Source: UBA1494_A sp963973975 | GTDB lineage: Bacteria > Bacteroidota > Bacteroidia > Flavobacteriales_E > Vicingaceae | Length of the DNA: 64,000 nucleotides | Direction of reading: 5' to 3' | Assembly: GCA_963973975.1 (NCBI GenBank) | Contig: CAXBCF010000001.1 | Span: 62,001 to 126,000 of the forward strand | Part shown: positions 45,597 to 53,223 of the stretch, in pieces | Layout: every line of letters starts with the position of its first letter | Numbering within the stretch: position 1 is the stretch's first letter | The notes under the pieces: generated by a model | The model's input: only the letters and a program-made list of their open reading frames with translations | What the model was told of the DNA's origin: nothing | The model's database searches: none | Made by a program: the position numbers and the translations under genes

Positions 45597-46433
45597 ATGA
45601 AATCACTTTATCTAGAGGCTAGTATTGAAAGTAGCAAGGTGATTACCAACCACTACAGCACCTCCTTTTCGTTGGGAATCAAATCCTTGGCAAAAAGAAT
45701 TCATGCTCCAATTTATGCCATCTACGGCTTTGTTAGATTGGCTGATGAAATTGTCGATACTTTTCACGAGCAAGACAAGGCTACTTTGCTTCAAGAATTC
45801 GTTAACTCAACCAATCAAGCAATTCAACGAAAAATAAGCCTAAATCCAGTTTTAGAAAGCTTTCAGTGGGTAGTCAACCATTATCACATTGAACAAGAAT
45901 TAATTGATGCCTTTATCAAAAGCATGGAGTTTGATCTTTCTAAAAAAGAATACGATCAAGAAGGGTTTGAAACCTATGTTTACGGCTCTGCAGAGGTAGT
46001 TGGCTTAATGTGTTTACGTGTTTTTTGCGAGGGAAACGAAGAACAATATCAACAACTAAAGGCTCCTGCAAAACGCTTGGGTGCTGCATTTCAAAAAATC
46101 AATTTTCTGCGCGATTTAAAATCAGATGTAGAAGAACGAGGACGCTCTTATTTCCCTAATTTAGACCCTTCCAACTTTACCGATGAAAAGAAAAAAATCA
46201 TAGAAGCAGCTATAGAAGCAGATTTTAAAGCAGGCTACCAAGGAATAAAAAATTTACCATCCTGTGCAAAATTTGGTGTTTACACCGCCTATGTTTACTA
46301 TTATGCCTTGTTTAAAAAAGTTCAAAAAACAAGAGCAGAACGCATCATGCAGGAAAGAATTCGCGTTCCCGACTTTCAAAAATACCTTTTGCTAAGTCGG
46401 TCATTATTTTTGTATAATATTGGTATTGTGTAG
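45597..46433 (+). CDS. crtB: Phytoene synthase
   Basis: The protein has 278 residues. CrtB joins two geranylgeranyl diphosphates to phytoene. The two Asp-rich motifs bind Mg-diphosphate: ADEIVDTFHEQD (Asp50, Asp54) and FLRDLKSDVEERG (Asp173, Asp177). YFP follows. It is five bases after crtI, completing a sigma-crtI-crtB operon. No cyclase or hydroxylase gene is present in the window, so the end product is unknown. Its substrate comes from the Dxs pathway, encoded at 60130. Confidence 0.94.
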   Translation: MKSLYLEASIESSKVITNHYSTSFSLGIKSLAKRIHAPIYAIYGFVRLADEIVDTFHEQDKATLLQEFVNSTNQAIQRKISLNPVLESFQWVVNHYHIEQELIDAFIKSMEFDLSKKEYDQEGFETYVYGSAEVVGLMCLRVFCEGNEEQYQQLKAPAKRLGAAFQKINFLRDLKSDVEERGRSYFPNLDPSNFTDEKKKIIEAAIEADFKAGYQGIKNLPSCAKFGVYTAYVYYYALFKKVQKTRAERIMQERIRVPDFQKYLLLSRSLFLYNIGIV

Positions 46434-46479
46434 TATTTAATAAACACCATTAAATAACTTCAATTCTAATTCATTCTAG

Positions 46480-46501
46480 AGAAGCATTAATAAAGGCTTC
46501 T
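46480..46501 (+). terminator. Possible terminator of the crt operon
   Basis: AGAAGC pairs with GCTTCT across a ten-base loop, followed by ATTATTCT. The stem is short and the T-run is poor. Confidence 0.35.
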
Positions 46502-46540
46502 ATTATTCTACACAAGTGAATTACTAGTTACAAAATTTAT

Positions 46541-46548
46541 TAACTTTG
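46541..46548 (+). promoter_or_regulatory. -7 box upstream of the toxin-antitoxin pair
   Basis: TAACTTTG matches TAnnTTTG exactly, 18 bases before the antitoxin start. A -33 TTG is not evident. Confidence 0.35.
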
Positions 46549-46565
46549 GGTAAAATGAGAACCTC

Positions 46566-46817
46566 ATGAACATTGAAGCCTATAAAATAAGATTACTAAA
46601 AAAAGTTCTGGAGGAAAAAAATGAATCCACTTTAATAAAAATTAATCGAATCCTAAATAAAGAAGATGAGATAGTTGCTTATTCTACATCTGGTGAACCT
46701 CTTACAAAATTAGAATACCTAAGACAAATAGAAAAAGGTGCTAATGATATTGCAGAAGGAAAAATTCTATCTAGCGTTGAACTAAGAAACAGAGTTAACA
46801 GTTGGACAAAAAGCTAA
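46566..46817 (+). CDS. Antitoxin of a RelE/ParE-type pair
   Basis: The 83-residue protein is charged and mostly helical. It has the phrase TSGEPLTKLEYLRQIEKGAN, typical of small antitoxins found beside RelE/ParE toxins in Bacteroidota. The last 16 bases overlap the start of the toxin gene, the usual sign of translational coupling. It should bind and neutralise the toxin and may repress the operon. There is no HTH or ribbon-helix-helix motif I can point to confidently. Confidence 0.78.
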   Translation: MNIEAYKIRLLKKVLEEKNESTLIKINRILNKEDEIVAYSTSGEPLTKLEYLRQIEKGANDIAEGKILSSVELRNRVNSWTKS

Positions 46818-47098
46818 ATTTTTATTGGACAGAAGAGTCCACAAATGACTTAAAGAATATTTTTGATTTTTACATTACTAAATCAGCTACAGCTGCTAAA
46901 AAAATAATTTTTGCCATACAAGCTGAAACAGAATCTATCAAATTCCCCTTACAAAATCAGGCTGATGAATTTAATCCTACTTACAGAAGAAAAATTATAA
47001 AAAGGCATTTTAGAGTTATTTACTTAGCTGAGGAACATACAATCACAATAGTTAGAGTATTTGACAATAGGCAAAATCCATCTAAAATGAATAAATAA
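46802..47098 (+). CDS. RelE/ParE-family toxin
   Basis: The 98-residue protein begins at a TTG codon inside the end of the antitoxin gene. The fold signature is clear: an N-terminal strand FYWTEESTNDLKNIFDFY, a helix with SATAAKKIIFAIQ, then YRRKIIKRHFRVIYLAEEHTITIVRVFDNR, the ParE/RelE core (R-h-I-Y, h-x-h-x-R-V-x-x-x-R). Some members cleave mRNA at the ribosome and others poison gyrase; which applies here cannot be told. The pair is inserted between crtB and the SDR gene. Confidence 0.85.
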   Translation: MDKKLNFYWTEESTNDLKNIFDFYITKSATAAKKIIFAIQAETESIKFPLQNQADEFNPTYRRKIIKRHFRVIYLAEEHTITIVRVFDNRQNPSKMNK

Positions 47099-47166
47099 TT
47101 TAATTATTTATTATTCTTGGGGATAAACATTCGTACTTCAGCCTTGTTAAGTTCACAAAAAGTACT

Positions 47167-47859
47167 ATGTCTAAAAACTACTTAATAATCGGAGCGGGAA
47201 GTGGCATTGGAAAAGCAATTATGGAAGAATTAAATCATTCCAACAATCAGCTTTACGTAACTTCAAGAAGCAGAGATAAAATTGAAGCAAAAGAGAACAT
47301 TCATTTTCAAGAACTTGATGTGACACAAGATTTTGAATTAGAAATCCCTGAACAATTGGATGGGTTGGTTTACTGTCCGGGAACCATCAACTTAAAACCT
47401 TTTCACCGCTTGAGCGAAGAAGATTTTATCAATGATTTTAAGATCAATCATCTGGGAGCCGTAAAAGTAATCCAACAAGCCTTGAAAGCACTCAAAAAAT
47501 CTGAGCAGGCTTCCATCGTTTTATTTAGCACGGTGGCGGTTCAAACTGGCTTAAGCTTTCACGCTAGTGTAGCTTCAGCAAAAGGAGCCATTGAGGGGTT
47601 AAGCAAGTCACTTGCAGCTGAATTAGCACCTAAAATTCGCGTAAATGCCATCGCACCTTCCTTAACAGACACTCCGTTGGCTAGTAACTTACTTTCTACC
47701 GATCAAAAGAAAACAGCCAATGCTGAACGGCATCCATTAAAGAAAATTGGAACTCCAAAAGACATCGCCAAAGCTGCTGTGTATTTTCTGGGCGAGGACT
47801 CTGGTTGGGTGAGTGGACAAGTGCTCACCATTGATGGTGGAATCGGAAGCTTGCGCTAA
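47167..47859 (+). CDS. Short-chain dehydrogenase-like protein without catalytic Tyr
   Basis: The protein has 230 residues. The nucleotide motif is IGAGSGIGKAI at residues 8-18, and the NAG-like site is YCPGTIN. Catalytic Ser121 (LFSTVA) and Lys139 are present, but the Tyr four residues before that Lys is Val135 (ASVASAKGAIEG). Similar SDR proteins without this Tyr occur in light-responsive gene sets, as far as I recall. It may bind NAD(P) without classical oxidoreductase activity. It lies 11 bases upstream of the photolyase and is co-transcribed with it. Confidence 0.82.
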   Translation: MSKNYLIIGAGSGIGKAIMEELNHSNNQLYVTSRSRDKIEAKENIHFQELDVTQDFELEIPEQLDGLVYCPGTINLKPFHRLSEEDFINDFKINHLGAVKVIQQALKALKKSEQASIVLFSTVAVQTGLSFHASVASAKGAIEGLSKSLAAELAPKIRVNAIAPSLTDTPLASNLLSTDQKKTANAERHPLKKIGTPKDIAKAAVYFLGEDSGWVSGQVLTIDGGIGSLR

Positions 47860-47869
47860 ATTTTCACCA

Positions 47870-49177
47870 ATGAAAGACAAAGAGAAAGTCTCCATTTTTT
47901 GGTTTAGAAGAGATCTAAGGTTGGAAGATAACTGTGGGTTGTATCATGCACTTAAAAGTGATTATCCGGTAGTTCCCATTTTTATTTTTGACAAAAATAT
48001 TCTCGATGAATTGAAAGATCCAAAAGATGCTCGAGTATCGTTTATTCATGAACAAATTTCTGAGATTAACCATCAACTCAAAGGGAAAAATAGTCGAATT
48101 ATAACTTTCCACAATCAGCCTGAAAAGGCTTTTCAGCAACTGTTAGTGCATTTCGATATTCAAGCTGTTTACACCAATAGAGATTACGAACCTTACGCCA
48201 AGGAACGAGATGGATCAATTCAAAAATGCTTGCAAGAAAATAAAATTGAATTTTTAACTTTTAAAGACCAAGTAATTTTTGAATCTGAGGAAATTCTGAA
48301 AGCTGATGGAACTCCCTATTTGGTTTATACCCCTTTTAGTAAAAAATGGCTTGCTGAGCTCAAAAAAGAACATTTAGAAGCTTACACTTCAGGTTTGCTG
48401 TTTGAGAATTGGGCAACATTAAAATTCAAAGATATTATTTCATTGGAAGAAATGGGATTTCAACCCTCAAAAATCAGAATCCCTGCTAAACAACTATCTG
48501 ATCACACTTTAAGAGTATACGAAGCTGAGCGAAATTTTCCGGACAAAGACAGCACTTCCAGACTAGGTGTTCACTTGCGTTTTGGAACAGTGAGTATTCG
48601 AAAAGTAGCCAAACAAGCCCAAGGAATCAGCTTAACCTATTTAAAAGAATTGATTTGGAGAGAGTTTTTCATGATGATTCTCTACCATTACCCCAAGGTG
48701 GTGGAAAACAACTTCAATTCTAAATACGACTGGATCAAATGGCGCAATGATGAAAAAGATTTTGAAAAGTGGTGTGCCGGGAAAACAGGTTTTCCTTTAG
48801 TAGATGCCGGTATGCGAGAACTCAATGAAACCGGATTCATGCACAATCGCGTGCGGATGTTGGTGGCGAGTTTTCTCACCAAACACTTGTTGATTAATTG
48901 GAAATGGGGCGAAGCCTATTTTGCAGAAAAGTTGTTGGACTATGAGTTGGCCTCCAATAATGGAAATTGGCAATGGGCTGCTGGCACCGGCGTTGATGCA
49001 GCTCCTTATTTTAGAATCTTTAATCCCGAATCCCAAATTGAAAAATTCGACCAACAACACATTTACATCAAGCGATGGGTGAAAGAGTATGGCAGTTCCT
49101 CCTATCCTAAACCAATGGTAGAACATAAAAAAGCGAGAGAAAGAGCACTGGAAACTTATAAGGCTGGAATAATTTAA
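47870..49177 (+). CDS. Deoxyribodipyrimidine photolyase
   Basis: The protein has 435 residues when started at the ATG at 47870 (MKDKEKVSIFWFRRDLRLED), the family's normal N terminus; an upstream frame extension lies inside the SDR gene and is rejected. There is an N-terminal antenna domain, then a FAD-binding domain with GFPLVDAGMRELNETGFMHN, RVRMLVASFLTKHL and the signature NNGNWQWAAGTGVDAAPYFR. It repairs UV-induced pyrimidine dimers using blue light; a cryptochrome-type sensor is less likely. It is joined to the SDR gene in a crt-linked island. Confidence 0.93.
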   Translation: MKDKEKVSIFWFRRDLRLEDNCGLYHALKSDYPVVPIFIFDKNILDELKDPKDARVSFIHEQISEINHQLKGKNSRIITFHNQPEKAFQQLLVHFDIQAVYTNRDYEPYAKERDGSIQKCLQENKIEFLTFKDQVIFESEEILKADGTPYLVYTPFSKKWLAELKKEHLEAYTSGLLFENWATLKFKDIISLEEMGFQPSKIRIPAKQLSDHTLRVYEAERNFPDKDSTSRLGVHLRFGTVSIRKVAKQAQGISLTYLKELIWREFFMMILYHYPKVVENNFNSKYDWIKWRNDEKDFEKWCAGKTGFPLVDAGMRELNETGFMHNRVRMLVASFLTKHLLINWKWGEAYFAEKLLDYELASNNGNWQWAAGTGVDAAPYFRIFNPESQIEKFDQQHIYIKRWVKEYGSSSYPKPMVEHKKARERALETYKAGII

Positions 49178-49251
49178 AAAAATTAATTATCGAATATCAT
49201 TAATTATTTAATGATAAGTATTAATTTTGACACTTTATTTACGCTATTGTT

Positions 49252-49755
49252 ATGAAAGCTTTTAAGCACATCATCCTCCCAATTATTGTCATATTTATTC
49301 TACCTTTTTTAATTATTAAAACAGGCATGGCTAACTATGTATATACCTTTTTCATATTACTCCTTTTAATTTATTTCTTAAGCGGTTTACTAAGGTATAA
49401 GAAGTTATTATTGAGCTATTTTTTAAGTCCTTACAGCTTTCTTCATGCAAAAGAAAATCATACTTTATTTGTTGACTTGCCCTCAGATTTATTATTTGAA
49501 AAAATCTTGGCATATTACAAATCCCAAAAAGACTATAAGGTCGTCACATACGATGGAGATTATGTCATAAATACTGGCACTCCCTTTTCATTGATATCAT
49601 GGACAGAAAACATTATCATTCGCATTGAATCTTTAGAAAACGAATCCTCTAAGATCCATTTTACCTCTATCGCTTTTTCATTTTTCACTTGGGGAAAGAA
49701 TGAGCAAAATTTTAAAGAATTAAAAAACACCTTAGAAGAAGCATTAGTAGTATGA
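49252..49755 (+). CDS. Small membrane protein paired with an HTH regulator
   Basis: The protein has 167 residues with two N-terminal membrane helices (about 7-24 and 28-46, IILPIIVIFILPFLII and VYTFFILLLLIYFLSG), followed by a soluble domain of about 110 residues (HTLFVDLPSDLLFEKILAYY) with no family I know. Its stop codon overlaps the ATG of the HTH gene by four bases, so they are translationally coupled. The layout recalls the DUF2975/YozG pairs of membrane protein plus Cro-like repressor, but this protein does not look like DUF2975. Confidence 0.75.
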   Translation: MKAFKHIILPIIVIFILPFLIIKTGMANYVYTFFILLLLIYFLSGLLRYKKLLLSYFLSPYSFLHAKENHTLFVDLPSDLLFEKILAYYKSQKDYKVVTYDGDYVINTGTPFSLISWTENIIIRIESLENESSKIHFTSIAFSFFTWGKNEQNFKELKNTLEEALVV

Positions 49756-49964
49756 GTGAAGAAATTATTGTGAACTTAGATGTGATGCTTGCCAAAAGAA
49801 AAATGAAGCTAAATGAACTTTCTGAAAAAGTAGGCTTGTCTGTTGTAAACCTTTCTATTCTGAAACAAAACAAAGCCAAAGCGATTCGCTTTTCAACATT
49901 AGCTGCAATTTGCCAAGCACTGAATTGTCAACCTGGAGATCTTTTAGGATATCATTCAACCTAA
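49752..49964 (+). CDS. YozG-like Cro/C1 helix-turn-helix regulator
   Basis: The 70-residue protein is essentially one HTH (MLAKRKMKLNELSEKVGLSV, then VNLSILKQNKAKAIRFSTLA), ending NCQPGDLLGY, as in YozG/HTH_26 regulators. The start ATG overlaps the stop of the membrane protein gene. A repressor of its own operon is likely. It is convergent with the Fic gene, with the terminator at 49982-50022 between them. Confidence 0.88.
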   Translation: MSEEIIVNLDVMLAKRKMKLNELSEKVGLSVVNLSILKQNKAKAIRFSTLAAICQALNCQPGDLLGYHST

Positions 49965-49981
49965 ATTTCTGCACTTGCGGT

Positions 49982-50022
49982 AAAAAAACCCCCTGGTTCA
50001 CAGTTTAAACTATGAACCAAGG
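49982..50022 (-). terminator. Terminator of the Fic gene
   Basis: On the minus strand, TTGGTTCATAGTTT pairs with AAACTGTGAACCAG with one mismatch, then GGGGG and a run of seven T. It begins six bases after the Fic stop codon. On the other strand it can also end the HTH transcript. Confidence 0.8.
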
Positions 50023-50027
50023 ATTAA

Positions 50028-51074
50028 TCAGCCCACCATTTTCAAGAAATCTTTTAAAGAAAGCGTTACTTGCATGAATACAAATTCAATAAATTTTGAC
50101 TTATTATGCTCAACTTGAGCCAATTCCAACGTATCATAATAAGCTAGTCGATTCTCATTTTCACTACTGATATTAGTGATTGGAAAGCCGGCTTTTAATA
50201 AAACCAAATTCATAATCAGGCGAGCAGTTCTGCCATTACCATCAATAAAGGGATGGATTGTAACCAAGCGCTCATGCATTTCCGCAGCTAAAACGACAGG
50301 ATGCATGCGTTCACAATTTTCTTGGTAAAACAAAAAATAATCTTCCATCAACTTATTCAGCAAATACGGCTCAGGAGGATTGTGCTTGCTACCAGAAATT
50401 CGAACGTTCACTCTTCGGTATTTACCTGCATTTATCGTATCAATTCCCCTTAAAATCAGCGCGTGAATTTGCTTTAGTAAATGCTCATTCAAAGTAGCTT
50501 TTTGCTCCACAAATTCCATTAATAAATCAATGGCTTCTGCATGGTTAACCGTTTCAAAATGCTCACGAACAGATTTTCCGCTAATCGTTAACCCTTTCTC
50601 AACTACCAATGCCGTTTCCTTTAAGGATAAAGTATTGCCTTCTATTCGGTTACTATCAAAAGTATATTCTACCTTGTAGTACTCCATCAATTTCTTAAAA
50701 TGAACTCTGTCAATTGGCCTGCACGCATCCAATTGAAGTTTTAAATCATCAACTTCTCGAATTAAATCAGCATTACTGAAGGATTTTTTTTGATATGAAA
50801 TTCTGGATTCTGCTAATTGAAGTGCTTCTAATCCAAACGCTTCATTTTTAACTTCAAGATAAAGCTTCTCACTCAACCATTGTAGCAATAATTCTTTAGG
50901 ACTTACTTTATAGAGCTCAGCAAGTTGAATTAATTGCTCTTTACTAGGTCTTCTACTTCCACTTTCAAATCGACTCAATAAGCTATTGTCAATTTTTGAA
51001 ATACGAGCTACTTCTTTGATTGTAAGCGCCGCACTTTGCCTAAGTTCTTTTAAAAGATGGTTTAAAGTTTTCAT
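50028..51074 (-). CDS. Fic-family AMP/phosphate transferase with N-terminal HTH
   Basis: The protein has 348 residues: a Cro/C1 HTH at about 1-62 (LRQSAALTIKEVARISKIDN), a linker, then a Fic domain with the core HPFIDGNGRTAR (residues 274-285; catalytic His274). The inhibitory motif SNRIEG with Glu145 lies before the Fic domain, a class II arrangement that normally holds the enzyme off. Fic enzymes AMPylate target proteins. The HTH suggests the protein also regulates its own gene; three TTGAC half-sites lie in its promoter. It sits inside the crt/photolyase island. Confidence 0.9.
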   Translation of the reverse strand: MKTLNHLLKELRQSAALTIKEVARISKIDNSLLSRFESGSRRPSKEQLIQLAELYKVSPKELLLQWLSEKLYLEVKNEAFGLEALQLAESRISYQKKSFSNADLIREVDDLKLQLDACRPIDRVHFKKLMEYYKVEYTFDSNRIEGNTLSLKETALVVEKGLTISGKSVREHFETVNHAEAIDLLMEFVEQKATLNEHLLKQIHALILRGIDTINAGKYRRVNVRISGSKHNPPEPYLLNKLMEDYFLFYQENCERMHPVVLAAEMHERLVTIHPFIDGNGRTARLIMNLVLLKAGFPITNISSENENRLAYYDTLELAQVEHNKSKFIEFVFMQVTLSLKDFLKMVG

Positions 51075-51090
51075 TTTCCAACATAAACCA

Positions 51091-51123
51091 CAAAAATAGT
51101 CAATTATTTAATAAATTGACAAA
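51091..51123 (-). promoter_or_regulatory. Promoter of the Fic gene
   Basis: The minus strand reads TTTG, 21 bases, TATTTTTG, an exact match to TTTG/TAnnTTTG. The spacer is occupied by a palindrome (51099-51120). Confidence 0.7.
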
Positions 51124-51132
51124 TATTGTCAA
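51099..51132. promoter_or_regulatory. Triple TTGAC/GTCAA operator in the Fic promoter
   Basis: GTCAA (51099-51103), TTGAC (51116-51120) and GTCAA (51128-51132) make two linked palindromes: GTCAATT..AATTGAC-like 51099-51120 and TTGACAA, three bases, TTGTCAA at 51116-51132. They overlap the -33 box and spacer. This is the expected layout for repression by the HTH domain of the encoded protein. Confidence 0.65.
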
Positions 51133-51171
51133 TATTTAGAAAACACGATTAAGCTTGTCAAAAAGCTACTA

Positions 51172-51633
51172 TTAATCTATAAGGGAAAACAATTCGCGCA
51201 TCTTCTTTTCTCTAAAATTAAAGATTTCACGAAGTTTTGGACGAACTAAGAAAGGCTCAATGAATCTTCCGAGAAAACCCAAAGGAACAACATAGTTGAC
51301 AATATCTGTCATTTCCACTCCACCATCAATAGCTTTGAAATGGTGTTGATGATGCCATATTTTGTAGGGGCCTACTCTCTGTTCATCAATAAAAAACTCA
51401 TTTTCTTTCACTTGCGTTATTTCTGTCATCCATGACATTGGAATACCAAATAATGGAGTAACACGATAAGTAATGATCATTCCGGGATACATCTTATCTT
51501 TAAAAAACTCAGAGGTAATATCAAACCCCATATACTCGGGAGTTATTTCTTTTAAATTTCTAGGATTGGAGAAAAATGCCCATGCTTCATCAACCGAAAT
51601 GGCTAGCTTTATGGTTTTCTTAAATTGATGCAT
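51172..51633 (-). CDS. SRPBCC-fold ligand-binding protein
   Basis: The protein has 153 residues with the START/SRPBCC-like pattern (KTIKLAISVDEAWAFFSNPR, then YVVPLGFLGRFIEPFLVRPK). Such proteins bind hydrophobic ligands in a helix-grip cavity. Its start codon is 46 bases from the start of the SDR gene at 51680 on the other strand, so the two share a regulatory region. In Bacteroidota such a gene is often seen near photolyases and carotenoid genes, to my recollection. The ligand is unknown. Confidence 0.82.
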   Translation of the reverse strand: MHQFKKTIKLAISVDEAWAFFSNPRNLKEITPEYMGFDITSEFFKDKMYPGMIITYRVTPLFGIPMSWMTEITQVKENEFFIDEQRVGPYKIWHHQHHFKAIDGGVEMTDIVNYVVPLGFLGRFIEPFLVRPKLREIFNFREKKMRELFSLID

Positions 51634-51679
51634 TGTTTACGATTTGGAACAAGTATTAAATGATATTGTTGATGAAAGT

Positions 51680-53125
51680 ATGAAAATATTACTCACAGGC
51701 GCCAACGGATATATTGGTAAACGTTTACTTTTTGTTTTGGTTGAAAAAGGACATTTTGTATATGCCTGTGTGCGAGAAAAAAACACCTTGCACCTAAGCA
51801 CTGAACTAAAAGAACAAGTTGAACTTGTAGAAGTTGATTTTTTAGTTGTAGAAACACTCAACAATCTTCCCAAAGACATAGATGTAGCCTATTATTTAAT
51901 GCATTCTTTAACAGCTGCTAAAGGTAGTTTTTCAGAAAAAGAAATTAAAATAGCCAACAACTTTAAAGGCTATATCGATCAAACTGAAGCCAAACAAATT
52001 ATTTATTTAGGCGGTATTAGCAACGATGAAAATCTGTCGGAACACCTAAAGTCCAGACAACATACTGAGGAATTACTAGCCAATTCAAAAGTTTCACTAA
52101 CGACTTTAAGAGCTGCAATAATAATTGGTTCCGGTGGTGCTTCTTTTGAAATTATCCGCGACCTCGTGGAGAAACTTCCTGTGATGATTGCTCCAAAATG
52201 GTTGGATACAAAATGCCAACCCATCGGAATTCGGAATGTAGTAGAATACCTCACAGGATGCTTGGGAAATGAAAAAACCTACAACAAAACTTTCGACATT
52301 GGAGGTCCTGAAGTTTTAACTTACAAAGAAATGCTCTTAAAATTTGCTGAAGTAAGAGAGATGAAGCGCTACATAGTGACTGTTCCAGTAATGACTCCAA
52401 AACTGTCCTCTTATTGGCTTTATTTCGTTACTTCCACTTCCTATCAAATTGCCTCTAATTTAGTTGAAAGCATGAAAAATGAGGTAGTTGTCAAGCTCAG
52501 TGGAATTGAAGAAATCATTCCAATTAACTTGATGTCTTACAAAGAAAATGTTGCTCTTGCATTTCAGCGAATAAAGCAAAACCATGTGCTTTCAAGCTGG
52601 GTAGATTCTGATTTTAAAGAAGCGCATCAACATTCGCTAAACAGCTACATTGAAGTTCCAGATCAAGGAGTATTTCAAGATGTACAGAAGGTTGACTTCG
52701 ATTTGAATGAACAAACTAAGGTAGCAAATAACCTATGGGCAATCGGTGGACAAAGAGGCTGGTATTATGGTAACTGGCTCTGGAAAATAAGAGGATACAT
52801 GGACAAATTCGTAGGTGGTGTTGGCCTTCGAAGAGGAAGAAGAAGTCCCACAGAACTATTTCCAGGCGATTCTCTCGATTTCTGGAGAGTACTTTTAGCA
52901 GATGATGAAAAAAAGCGATTGCTTTTGTTTGCCGAAATGAAACTACCAGGAGAGGCTTGGTTAGAGTTTAAAATTGAACATAATAACGAAAAAACTGCGA
53001 GTCTTGTTCAAACTGCTACCTTTCGACCAAAAGGACTTTACGGAAGACTGTATTGGTATAGCGTGTTGCCTTTTCATGGATTTATTTTCAAAAACATGGC
53101 AAAAAACATTGTTCACTACCGATAA
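51680..53125 (+). CDS. Extended SDR with C-terminal DUF2867 domain
   Basis: The protein has 481 residues starting at MKILLTGANGYIGKRLL (ATG 51680); the upstream TTG extension would run into the shared promoter and is not needed. The Rossmann fold with TGANGYIG occupies about 1-300. The second part (about 325-481: NLWAIGGQRGWYYGNWLWKI, GGVGLRRGRRSP, FRPKGLYGRLYWYSVLPFHG) is DUF2867-like. It is divergent from the SRPBCC gene. The substrate is unknown. Membership of the light-related island is inferred from position. Confidence 0.85.
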   Translation: MKILLTGANGYIGKRLLFVLVEKGHFVYACVREKNTLHLSTELKEQVELVEVDFLVVETLNNLPKDIDVAYYLMHSLTAAKGSFSEKEIKIANNFKGYIDQTEAKQIIYLGGISNDENLSEHLKSRQHTEELLANSKVSLTTLRAAIIIGSGGASFEIIRDLVEKLPVMIAPKWLDTKCQPIGIRNVVEYLTGCLGNEKTYNKTFDIGGPEVLTYKEMLLKFAEVREMKRYIVTVPVMTPKLSSYWLYFVTSTSYQIASNLVESMKNEVVVKLSGIEEIIPINLMSYKENVALAFQRIKQNHVLSSWVDSDFKEAHQHSLNSYIEVPDQGVFQDVQKVDFDLNEQTKVANNLWAIGGQRGWYYGNWLWKIRGYMDKFVGGVGLRRGRRSPTELFPGDSLDFWRVLLADDEKKRLLLFAEMKLPGEAWLEFKIEHNNEKTASLVQTATFRPKGLYGRLYWYSVLPFHGFIFKNMAKNIVHYR

Positions 53126-53223
53126 CTAATTTAATAGAGGTTCTTTTAGTAGTTCTTTTAATTCTCGAATTTAGTTTTATCCTTCTATTCCATTACTTTT
53201 GAATTTTAAATTAGAATCAAGTT

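Noticed and set aside
47107..47126. TTATTATTCTTGGGGATAAA resembling the tail of repeat copies 1 and 3
   Set aside because: Only about 17 bases resemble the tail and the terminal inverted repeats are absent, so chance is the simpler explanation.
47813..47869. Extended start of the photolyase inside the SDR gene
   Set aside because: The family N terminus begins at 47870; the extension merely reads the SDR gene's end in another frame.
51644..51679. TTG start extending the DUF2867 SDR
   Set aside because: The Rossmann motif begins at MKILLTGANGY, and an extension would crowd the divergent SRPBCC promoter.
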